This document shows, piece after piece, positions 5,952 through 12,776 of a DNA stretch of 12,776 bases; the stretch's first letter is position 1; each line of letters begins with the position of its first letter. The position numbers and the translations under genes are program-made. The stretch is from Bacteroidota bacterium (GTDB lineage Bacteria > Bacteroidota > Ignavibacteria > SZUA-365 > JAADGX01). The stretch spans positions 1-12,776 of the forward strand of contig JAJRXL010000022.1 of assembly GCA_024276335.1 (NCBI GenBank). Direction: 5' to 3'. The notes beneath the pieces are model-generated. The model was given only the letters and a program-made list of their open reading frames with translations. It was not told where the DNA came from and ran no database searches.

Positions 5952-7475
5952 ATGAGCCTGACTTCGTTGGACGTTGTCATTCTCCTGGCCTACCTGCTGG
6001 GGATCACGCTGCTGGGAATACGCGCGGGCGGCAAACAACATTCCTCCCGCGACTATTTCCTCAGCTCCCGGGCCATCCCCTGGTGGGCCGTTTGCGCCGC
6101 CATCGTGGCCACGGAAACCAGCGCCCTCACTTTCATTTCCATCCCAGGACTCGCGTACATATCCGACTGGAACTTCTTACAACTCGCCTTTGGATATATC
6201 GTCGGGCGCATCGTAGTGGCAACGATCTTCCTGCCCGCCTATTTCGACGGAAAAATCACAACGGCGTACGAATTCCTCGAGCAGCGCTTCGGGGCCCGTA
6301 TGCGACGCAGCGCTTCGATGGTATTCATGGGAACACGGACGTTCGCGGATGGCGTGCGGCTCTACACGACGGCGATTCCCCTTGCCCTGTTGTTCAAAGG
6401 TTCACCGTTCATGGCTTCCCTGGGCCCTGACATTACCTACCCTTTTGCCATTGTTCTCCTGACCGGCTTGACAATGGTCTACGTTTTCATGGGGGGCGTC
6501 CGCGCCGTTATCTGGACGGATGTTGTCCAACTCTGCTTGTACCTGTTCGGCGCGGTGGCCTCCATCATCATCCTGTTCCAACTCATCCCGGGCGGAACCG
6601 CGGTCCTCTTCACGAAAGCGTTGACGGGAAAGCTCCACGTATTCAACAGTGGGTGGGGTTTGTCGCTGTCAGCGTTTTTCAGCGAACCGTACACGTTCGT
6701 TGCCAGCTTTCTGGGCGGCGCTTTTCTCTCCATGGCTTCGCACGGAACCGACCAGATCATCATCCAGAGAGTGCTTGCCACTAACGACGTCGCGGCGGGA
6801 AAAAAAGCCATGGTTTGGAGCGGCCTGATCATCCTGGTCCAGTTCGCGCTGTTTTTACTGGTCGGAACCCTCCTGTATGCTTTCTACGGCAACACAACGA
6901 TCTCTTCGAACGAGATTTTTCCCCTTTTCATCCTCGAGCACATGCCGCCCGGCGTTACCGGCCTGATCATTGCGGGATTGCTGGCGGCGGCCATGTCCAC
7001 GCTGAGCGGTTCCATAAGCGCTTTGTCATCCACGACGGTGATGGATATCGTCGTACCGCTTTCCGGGAGATCGTGGAACGACCGCGCACTCCTCACCCTT
7101 TCACGCCGGATGTCTCTCGTGTGGGCGTTCGTCCTGGCCGGCGCCGCGATGATCTTTATTCAAACTCCGCGGACGGTAGTGGAACTGGCCCTGAGCATCG
7201 CTTCCTATACCTATGGAGGGTTGCTGGGGACATTCCTGCTCGGAGTTTTTTACCGCCAAGTGAAAGAAACCGCCGCCATGGTGGGATTCTTCACGGGCAT
7301 CATCTCCATGACCTTGGTCATCAGCTTCACTTCCATCGCGTGGACCTGGTACACCCTGATCGGCGTGATCGTCACGATTGCTGTCGGATTGATTTCACAT
7401 CGCTATGTTCTCCCCGGCAGGAACCGTCGCCAGATTTCCCCGCCACCTGACCTCACTGACGGTATAGAGGAATGA
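5952..7475 (+). CDS. Sodium/solute symporter (SSS/SLC5 family), first of two
   Basis: This 507-residue polytopic membrane protein has about 13 predicted spans, the usual size and topology for SSS transporters, which couple Na+ entry to uptake of sugars, amino acids, carboxylates or osmolytes. Family hallmarks are YFLSSRAIPWWAVCAA (TM2 entry), ATETSALTFISIPG, YEFLEQRFGARMR (about 110-120), GGVRAVIWTDVVQ and the segment AAAMSTLSGSISALSS (345-360), which in this family carries Na2-site Ser/Thr ligands. The substrate cannot be predicted from sequence alone. The C-terminus ends in a short hydrophilic tail. The gene follows the STAS gene by 9 bp, and its stop overlaps the next start by 4 bp (ATGA). 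Confidence 0.9.
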   Translation: MSLTSLDVVILLAYLLGITLLGIRAGGKQHSSRDYFLSSRAIPWWAVCAAIVATETSALTFISIPGLAYISDWNFLQLAFGYIVGRIVVATIFLPAYFDGKITTAYEFLEQRFGARMRRSASMVFMGTRTFADGVRLYTTAIPLALLFKGSPFMASLGPDITYPFAIVLLTGLTMVYVFMGGVRAVIWTDVVQLCLYLFGAVASIIILFQLIPGGTAVLFTKALTGKLHVFNSGWGLSLSAFFSEPYTFVASFLGGAFLSMASHGTDQIIIQRVLATNDVAAGKKAMVWSGLIILVQFALFLLVGTLLYAFYGNTTISSNEIFPLFILEHMPPGVTGLIIAGLLAAAMSTLSGSISALSSTTVMDIVVPLSGRSWNDRALLTLSRRMSLVWAFVLAGAAMIFIQTPRTVVELALSIASYTYGGLLGTFLLGVFYRQVKETAAMVGFFTGIISMTLVISFTSIAWTWYTLIGVIVTIAVGLISHRYVLPGRNRRQISPPPDLTDGIEE

Positions 7476-9256
7476 GCAATCTCGATTGGACAATTATCGG
7501 GATCTATTTCCTGTTCAGCCTCATCATCGGGGTTTACTATTCCAGGCGAGCGGGTAAAAGCACAAGCGATTTTTTCCTTTCGGGAAGAAACCTGCCGTGG
7601 TGGATCGCGGGGCTGTCCATGGTGGCCACGACATTTGCCGCGGATACTCCGCTGGCCGTCACCGAGCTCGTCAGCAACAGCGGCATTGCGGGCAACTGGT
7701 TGTGGTGGAACATGGCCATCGGCGGAATGCTGACGGTATTCTTCTTCGCCCGGTTGTGGCGGCGCGCCGGCATCTTGACCGACGTGGAATTCATCGAACT
7801 CCGGTACAGCGGCAAGCCGGCGGCGTTTCTGCGTGGGTTCCGGGCCGTGTACCTGGGGCTGTTCATGAATTGCATCATCATGGGTTGGGTGAACGTGGCA
7901 ATGGGAACCATTCTCAAGGGGATGTTCGGTATCTCCGACGCCCAGGTCATCTGGTACCTCGCCCTGGCCATGGGAATCACGGCAGCGTACTCCGCGTTGT
8001 CCGGATTGTGGGGCGTGGCGGTTACCGACGCGTTTCAATTCGTTATTGCCATGGTGGGGTGTATCGTGCTGGCCGTATTGGTCTTGAACGACCCCGCCGT
8101 GGGAGGGCTGGCGGGATTGCAGGAAAAGCTACCGGCGTCCACGTTCAATATCTTCCCGACAATCGGCACTGCCGGCGACGTTGTGAAAGGCACGCTGGGT
8201 CTTTCCGCCGGGGCCTTCATTGCCCACATCATGATCCAGTGGTGGGCATCCTGGTACCCCGGCGCCGAACCCGGGGGCGGAGGCTACGTGGCACAGCGCA
8301 TGATGTCGGCAAAGGATGAAAGGCATTCCGTCTTTGCTGTTTTGTTCTTCCAGGTTGCGCATTATGTTCTCCGCCCCTGGCCATGGATATTGGTCGCATT
8401 GGCCACGCTCGTACTCTACCCCGAACTGGGAGCGGATGAGAAAAAACTTGGCTATATTCTGGCCATGAACGACTACCTTCCCACCGGCCTGAAAGGACTG
8501 CTCGTTGCCGCGTTTTTTGCCGCCTACATGTCGACCGTCGCCACCCATCTCAACTGGGGAACATCGTACCTCGTGCACGACTTCTGGCGCAGGTTCATCC
8601 AGCCACGCGAAACGGAAAAAACGTACGTCGTCCTTTCGCGTGTATTCACCATTCTTCTCATGCTCGTCAGTCTCGGCATTACAACCCTCATCACAACGAT
8701 TTCCGGCGCCTGGCAGTTCATTATCGAATGCGGCGCGGGCCTGGGACTGGTGCTTATCGTACGTTGGTATTGGTGGCGCGTCAACGCCTGGAGCGAAATC
8801 ACGGCCACGATCGTTCCGATCATTACCGTCGCCATCATCTACGGGGTAAACGGCAACGCACCACCGGAAAGCCGAATCCTGTTTCCGACAACGCTGTTCA
8901 TTATCGTACCCGTCACGACCGTGAGTTGGCTCATCGTGACGTTCCTGACAAGGCCCGTGGAAAAGGAAACGCTTCACGCATTCTTCCGGAAGATTCGCCC
9001 GGGAGGCCGGATGTGGTCCAGTGTTGCCGCCCAGTGTCCCGATGTCACGGTGGATTCCGGTTTCATGCGGCTGTTCGTCGACTGGCTCCTGGGGGTCCTG
9101 TTCGTGTACTCCCTGCTGGTGTTCACCGGCGCCTTGTTTTTCGGTTCCCTGGAGGAACTGTTCCTGCCGGCCCTGATCGCGGGGGGATGCGGAATCATCC
9201 TCTTCAAACACATTTCTACCATTTCCTGGCAGTCCCATGCTTCCTCTTCTCGGTAA
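7472..9256 (+). CDS. Sodium/solute symporter (SSS/SLC5 family), second of two, divergent subtype
   Basis: At 594 residues this is a second SSS transporter, clearly not a recent copy of the first. It opens with the family pattern (YFLFSLIIGVYYSRRAG, then DFFLSGRNLPWWIAGLSMVA). It has the subtype-specific TM8-region motif AAYMSTVATHLNWGTSYLV (351-369) and the segment VEFIELRYSG. It is longer at the C-terminus, with a hydrophilic stretch (about 490-530) followed by two extra membrane segments (about 538-580). Translation starts inside the stop of symporter 1 (ATGA), with AGAGG almost abutting the ATG, so it is probably coupled. The last 20 bp overlap the HAD phosphatase gene. Substrate is unknown. 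Membership of the family is secure, while a Na+ rather than H+ coupling ion is inferred from the family. Confidence 0.9.
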   Translation: MSNLDWTIIGIYFLFSLIIGVYYSRRAGKSTSDFFLSGRNLPWWIAGLSMVATTFAADTPLAVTELVSNSGIAGNWLWWNMAIGGMLTVFFFARLWRRAGILTDVEFIELRYSGKPAAFLRGFRAVYLGLFMNCIIMGWVNVAMGTILKGMFGISDAQVIWYLALAMGITAAYSALSGLWGVAVTDAFQFVIAMVGCIVLAVLVLNDPAVGGLAGLQEKLPASTFNIFPTIGTAGDVVKGTLGLSAGAFIAHIMIQWWASWYPGAEPGGGGYVAQRMMSAKDERHSVFAVLFFQVAHYVLRPWPWILVALATLVLYPELGADEKKLGYILAMNDYLPTGLKGLLVAAFFAAYMSTVATHLNWGTSYLVHDFWRRFIQPRETEKTYVVLSRVFTILLMLVSLGITTLITTISGAWQFIIECGAGLGLVLIVRWYWWRVNAWSEITATIVPIITVAIIYGVNGNAPPESRILFPTTLFIIVPVTTVSWLIVTFLTRPVEKETLHAFFRKIRPGGRMWSSVAAQCPDVTVDSGFMRLFVDWLLGVLFVYSLLVFTGALFFGSLEELFLPALIAGGCGIILFKHISTISWQSHASSSR

Positions 9257-10112
9257 GGAATCGCGCATCAAAAAGCGGCTGAGGAAACTGCAGCTTATTG
9301 CTTCGGACATTGACGGCACGTTGCTTCGCAGCAACAACATCCTTTCCACACAAACCAGGGACGCTATCGCCAAAGTAAAATCCGTAGGAGTCAACGTGGT
9401 TCTGCTCAGTAATCGCACGCCCCTCTTCGTTCACAAGCTTTCCCGCGTTATTGACACGCCGTTCCCGTCAGTCGGACTCAACGGCGCCGTCATCATCGAC
9501 CAGAAAGGACGGTTCCTGAAGAGTTGGTTTCTTCCCCCCGGTGTGGCACAGACCGTTGCAGAAATCGCGCGAAAGAGCGATGAAAGTTCACTCGTCGCGT
9601 TCAGCGCTGATGGCGTCCTGTATGAACGGGAACCACGTCGCATTCCCCAGTACTTGGGGGAAGTCCCTGAAGAAATCAAGCGTGTCGATTCCCTCCAACC
9701 GTATTATGATTCCACTTGCATGTTCGTGGTAAGCGCACCGTACACGCTCATCCAGGAATTATCCCGAAAGCTGTCCATGCGTCACCACAACGAGGTGGCA
9801 AAGATCACCTACACCTCACATTCTTTTCCGGGAATATATTACCTTGAAGTTAGAAACCGATCGGTTACCAAGGAAACAGCCTTGCGTTGGATTCTGAAAC
9901 GGTACGGATATGCACGGCGTGAAGTAGCCGCAATCGGGGATTTCGACAACGACCTGGAAATGTGCCGGTACGCGGGTGTAGGCGTGGCGATGGCTAACGC
10001 GACACGTTCGCTCAAACAGGTTTGTGATATTATATTACGCAAAACAAACGAAGAGGACGGCGCAGTGGATTTTCTCATGGATGTTTATAACGCAAAGAGC
10101 CTGCCTGCATGA
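9237..10112 (+). CDS. Cof-type HAD-superfamily (HAD-IIB) hydrolase
   Basis: This 291-residue protein belongs to the Cof/HAD-IIB phosphatases, Mg2+-dependent enzymes that dephosphorylate sugar phosphates, flavins and nucleotides, often promiscuously. Motif I is ASDIDGTLL, with nucleophile D24 and acid/base D26. Motif II is LLSNRTP with S58, where the family usually has TGR. Motif III is K212 in SVTKETALRW, and motif IV is IGDFDNDLEM (D235, D239), followed by VGVAMANA and NEEDGAV. The C2-type cap lies between about 85 and 205. The length is slightly above the usual ~270 because of a basic N-terminal leader (KESRIKKRLRKLQ). The start overlaps the upstream symporter by 20 bp with no clear ribosome-binding site, and there is no later ATG before motif I. 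The stop overlaps pgpH by 4 bp. Substrate is unknown. Confidence 0.9.
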   Translation: MLPLLGKESRIKKRLRKLQLIASDIDGTLLRSNNILSTQTRDAIAKVKSVGVNVVLLSNRTPLFVHKLSRVIDTPFPSVGLNGAVIIDQKGRFLKSWFLPPGVAQTVAEIARKSDESSLVAFSADGVLYEREPRRIPQYLGEVPEEIKRVDSLQPYYDSTCMFVVSAPYTLIQELSRKLSMRHHNEVAKITYTSHSFPGIYYLEVRNRSVTKETALRWILKRYGYARREVAAIGDFDNDLEMCRYAGVGVAMANATRSLKQVCDIILRKTNEEDGAVDFLMDVYNAKSLPA

Positions 10113-12442
10113 GCACGAACGATTCACGTTTCCGACGCTTTCTTTCCGCCGGCAGCCTGACGACAAAGGTCCTGCTCGGCGTCTCCTTGGTCTTCCTGAT
10201 TTCCTTGATGCTTCCCCGCGGCAGTACGTTTAACTTTGCCATAGAAGTCGGCGATATCTGGAACGCCGACGACGTCATCGCGCCGTTCACCTTTCCCATC
10301 CTTCGCGACCCCACGGCCGTCAAGGCGGAAATCGACTCCGCCGTTGCGGCCACACCTTTGAGTTTCATGCGCGATCGCAACGTCGAACGCCGAATGCTCG
10401 ATACCACCAAGGCTCTTTTTAAAAAAATCGAGAAGATCACCACCCTGATGACCCGGTTTCGTAAGGAACATTCGCTTGCAAAACGACGCGAGGACAGTCT
10501 CAAGCTTGTCGCGGAAATGACCAGGTTTCCGCTCGAACTTGCCACCACGGACTGGAATATCCTGTTCCGCACCACCACACCATCAGATCGCCGGAATCGC
10601 CGTCATCGATCGGTCTTGCAGTTACGGATGCTCGTAGATGAAGGGATCCGCATGGTAAATACGATCGGCTTGCTCGATCGTCCGAAGTCGGAAATTCACC
10701 AGACGATGATTTCCCTCCCACAGGTAAAAATCGAAATAACCGTCCCGAAATCGAAGTTTCTGGACCGGCATGAAGCGTTGTCCAAGATCGAAGAACTGCT
10801 CCGCAGTCGTCTTCAAAACGACACGCTCATCGCGACGTTGCGTGGTATCACGGAATCCATCCTCCAGCCCAATATTCTCCTGGATGAACAACGGACTCAG
10901 ATCGCCCAGCAATGGAATGCGAGCCGTGTACCACGAACCATGGGTACGGTCAAGGAAAATGAACGCATCATCAGCCGGCACGAGCGGATTACGCCGGAGA
11001 CAAAAGCCAAGCTCGAGTCGTTCCAGGCCGCCTGGCAAAAGCAGATGGGTGATACCAACGTAATCCTTGAGGGCGTGGGCCGTGCCGGGCACGTGGCGGT
11101 CATCCTGTTCCTCTTCGTGATTTATCTCTACCTGTTTCGCAAAAAGATTTTCGATGATAATTCAAAACTTCTTCTTATTTCCATCCTCATCCTTTTCGTT
11201 TCGTCGCTGGCGTACTTCGCCTACATGATGAAATCCAACGACCCGGTGGAGTACCTGATCCTGGTCCCGACCGCGTCCATGCTCCTGACCGTTATTTTCG
11301 ACTCGCGCGTCGGGTACAACATCACGGTGGTCATGGCGCTCCTTGCCGGCGCTATCTGTGGCGGGAATTACTCCATCATCGTTGCCTCTCTTGTTGCAGG
11401 GGCTCTCGGTGTGTACACCGTTCGTGACATCAAGAATCGAACGCAGATATTCCGCTCGCTGGCCTTCATCTTTCTCGGGTACGCGGTATGCATCATTTTC
11501 TTCGGCCTGCAACGGTCAGAAGAAATTCCCAAGATCATGATGCAACTCGGCTACGCCCTTGGGAATTCCATCATATCGCCGGTGTTGACATTTGGGCTGC
11601 TGATTTTCTTCGAAAAGTTTTTCGGGATTACAACAGACCTCACGCTGCTCGAATTATCGGATTATACCCATCCCCTCTTGCGGGAATTATCCACTAAAGC
11701 GCCGGGAACGTTTCATCATAGCATCAACATGGCCAGCATGGCGGAAGCGGCGGCCAAGGAAATCGGCGCCAATCCGATCCTTGCCCGGGTCGGAGCATAT
11801 TACCACGACATCGGCAAGATCGTCGCGCCGGAATTTTTCGTCGAAAACCAGGTCTCCCAGATCAATCGACACGACGATCTCGATCCCAAGGAAAGCGCGC
11901 GCATCATCATCGATCATGTGCGGGAAGGCGTCGCCCTTGGGAGGAAATACGGTCTGCCGGAACGCATCCTTGATTTCATCCCGGCCCACCACGGTCAATC
12001 CATCGTCTCGTATTTTTACGCCAAGGAAAAAGAACAGGCAAGAGATGTCAGCGAGGATGAGTTCCGCTATCCCGGCCCCCGACCCCGGACCAAGGAAACA
12101 GCCATCGTCATGCTGGCGGATACCATCGAGGCCGCGGCCAGGGCCCTTGATGAACCAACCCCCGAGAAAATCAAGCAGCTCATCGATTCCATCGTCAATA
12201 AGCGCTTGAATGACGGAGAACTAGACGAAGCCGACATCACCATGCTGGATCTATTCAAGATCAAAAAGAGCTTCCTGGGCATTCTGCTGGGAATACATCA
12301 CAACCGTATCAAGTACCCGAGCCAGGAAGAAGAACAAAAGGCCAAGAAGCTGGTTGAACAAACCGCGAAAACCTTCCTATTTCCAAATTCCGCCGACGCC
12401 CTCATTCGCAGGATCAAGCACCTTGGAAAAACCGAAGAATGA
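10109..12442 (+). CDS. pgpH: 7TM-HD family cyclic-di-AMP phosphodiesterase, PgpH-like
   Basis: PgpH hydrolyses the second messenger c-di-AMP to pApA at the cytoplasmic face of the membrane. The 777-residue protein has the full family layout: one N-terminal span (about 19-35), a large extracytoplasmic 7TMR-HDED domain (about 40-322), seven membrane spans (about 327-505) and a cytoplasmic HD domain (about 520-700). The metal ligands are visible as H537 (in FHHSINMA), H566/D567 (YYHDIGK), H603, H627/H628 (PAHHGQS) and D671 (LADTIEAAAR). As I recall them, the Listeria PgpH ligands are H514, H543, D544, H580, H604, H605 and D648; the spacing here matches residue for residue. This strongly suggests an active enzyme. 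After the usual ending (HHNRIKYP) there is an extra lysine-rich tail of about 40 residues. Characterised homologues are about 710-720 residues. The start overlaps the HAD stop (ATGA). Confidence 0.93.
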   Translation: MSTNDSRFRRFLSAGSLTTKVLLGVSLVFLISLMLPRGSTFNFAIEVGDIWNADDVIAPFTFPILRDPTAVKAEIDSAVAATPLSFMRDRNVERRMLDTTKALFKKIEKITTLMTRFRKEHSLAKRREDSLKLVAEMTRFPLELATTDWNILFRTTTPSDRRNRRHRSVLQLRMLVDEGIRMVNTIGLLDRPKSEIHQTMISLPQVKIEITVPKSKFLDRHEALSKIEELLRSRLQNDTLIATLRGITESILQPNILLDEQRTQIAQQWNASRVPRTMGTVKENERIISRHERITPETKAKLESFQAAWQKQMGDTNVILEGVGRAGHVAVILFLFVIYLYLFRKKIFDDNSKLLLISILILFVSSLAYFAYMMKSNDPVEYLILVPTASMLLTVIFDSRVGYNITVVMALLAGAICGGNYSIIVASLVAGALGVYTVRDIKNRTQIFRSLAFIFLGYAVCIIFFGLQRSEEIPKIMMQLGYALGNSIISPVLTFGLLIFFEKFFGITTDLTLLELSDYTHPLLRELSTKAPGTFHHSINMASMAEAAAKEIGANPILARVGAYYHDIGKIVAPEFFVENQVSQINRHDDLDPKESARIIIDHVREGVALGRKYGLPERILDFIPAHHGQSIVSYFYAKEKEQARDVSEDEFRYPGPRPRTKETAIVMLADTIEAAARALDEPTPEKIKQLIDSIVNKRLNDGELDEADITMLDLFKIKKSFLGILLGIHHNRIKYPSQEEEQKAKKLVEQTAKTFLFPNSADALIRRIKHLGKTEE
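12410..12413 (+). promoter_or_regulatory. Ribosome-binding site supporting a TTG start for the recombinase gene
   Basis: AGGA lies nine bases before an in-frame TTG at 12423, within the end of pgpH. The ATG at 12439 that overlaps the pgpH stop is in a different frame and terminates after 16 codons, so it cannot start the recombinase. Confidence 0.45.
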
Positions 12443-12776
12443 TCAACCGGTTCCCGCGTCGCTCCTGCAGCCCATCCAGGCATACCTGACCTATTTACGA
12501 ATTGAAAGAGGGCTGGCGGAGAATACCCTTCTTTCCTATTCGTTCGATATCCATCGTTTCGCAACGTGGATTTGGGAAACGGGTGTCGAAGACCTCTCCG
12601 ACGTGTCGCGGGATCACATTACCCGCTTCCTGGGCTCCCTCCATCGCGCCGGGTTGAGCAGCCGGAGCTTGTCCCGCACCATCTCGTCGCTGAAAGGATT
12701 GTTCAAATTTCTCAGTGAAGAAAACCTTCTCCCGGAAGACATTACCTCCGATCTTGAACTCCCCATACAGGAGAAG
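12423..12776 (+). CDS. Tyrosine recombinase of the XerC/XerD type, N-terminal part only
   Basis: The frame is open for 118 codons to the right edge. It encodes the N-terminal core-binding (SAM-like) domain of a Xer recombinase: IQAYLTYLRIERGLAENTLLSY, a basic helix pattern, then SSRSLSRTISSLKGLFKFL and an acidic ENLLPEDIT segment before the catalytic domain. Xer recombinases resolve chromosome dimers at dif. The catalytic R-H-R-Y residues lie beyond the window. XerC and XerD cannot be separated on this part, and a phage-type or other tyrosine integrase is less likely given the close match to the Xer N-terminus and the tight packing with pgpH. No ATG is available in this frame near the domain start. 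TTG at 12423, overlapping pgpH by 20 bp, is the best candidate. Confidence 0.82.
   Translation, partial: MEKPKNDQPVPASLLQPIQAYLTYLRIERGLAENTLLSYSFDIHRFATWIWETGVEDLSDVSRDHITRFLGSLHRAGLSSRSLSRTISSLKGLFKFLSEENLLPEDITSDLELPIQEK

Noticed and set aside
8129..9418. Open frame of 429 codons on the minus strand across symporter 2 and the HAD gene
   Set aside because: The translation is rich in Arg, Asp, Gly and His with no family resemblance, and it is antisense to two secure genes.
12423..12776. Phage or integrative-element integrase marking a mobile element
   Set aside because: The visible N-terminus matches housekeeping Xer recombinases and is packed against pgpH, with no attachment site, tRNA or cargo nearby. 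The missing catalytic half prevents complete exclusion.

Overview
The window looks like a chromosomal segment of a moderately GC-rich, Gram-negative-type bacterium. It carries an exosortase/XrtA-style exopolysaccharide gene pair, a RodZ-type cell-shape protein, an NAD-dependent DNA ligase and a c-di-AMP phosphodiesterase of the 7TM-HD (PgpH) type. This mix recalls FCB-superphylum or uncultivated candidate-phylum genomes (Bacteroidota/Calditrichota-like), but that placement is inference. I see no rRNA, tRNA, CRISPR array, insertion sequence or prophage gene. Apart from the window ends and one ~257-bp divergent region, the DNA is almost wall-to-wall coding.

Left block, minus strand (1-1807): an XrtA-type polysaccharide deacetylase (881-1807) is followed 13 bp later by the N-terminal 289 codons of an O-antigen ligase/polymerase-like membrane protein that runs off the left edge (867-1). 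This is one end of an exopolysaccharide locus.

Divergent intergenic region (1808-2064): it separates the polysaccharide block from the rightward genes. It holds a perfect 8-bp inverted repeat, a third half-copy, and a longer imperfect direct repeat, clustered around a consensus TTGACA box. It is the best candidate regulatory site in the window.

Right block, plus strand (2065-12776): rodZ, ligA, a 105-bp gap, a single-domain STAS protein, two different sodium/solute symporters, a Cof-type HAD phosphatase, pgpH, and the N-terminus of a XerC/XerD-type recombinase running off the right edge. Junctions are extremely tight: TGATG at rodZ/ligA, ATGA overlaps at symporter 1/symporter 2 and HAD/pgpH, and 20-bp overlaps at symporter 2/HAD and (with a TTG start) pgpH/xer. 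The five genes from the STAS gene to pgpH, and probably the recombinase, therefore look like one translationally coupled operon. rodZ-ligA may be a separate unit or the head of the same one.

Most of this is recognisable core biology. The less ordinary points are: the linkage of a c-di-AMP hydrolase with two Na+-coupled transporters and a STAS regulator; a RodZ with a roughly 210-residue Pro/Lys-rich cytoplasmic linker; and the repeat cluster in the divergent promoter region. I found no clear evidence of an undescribed defence or mobile system.
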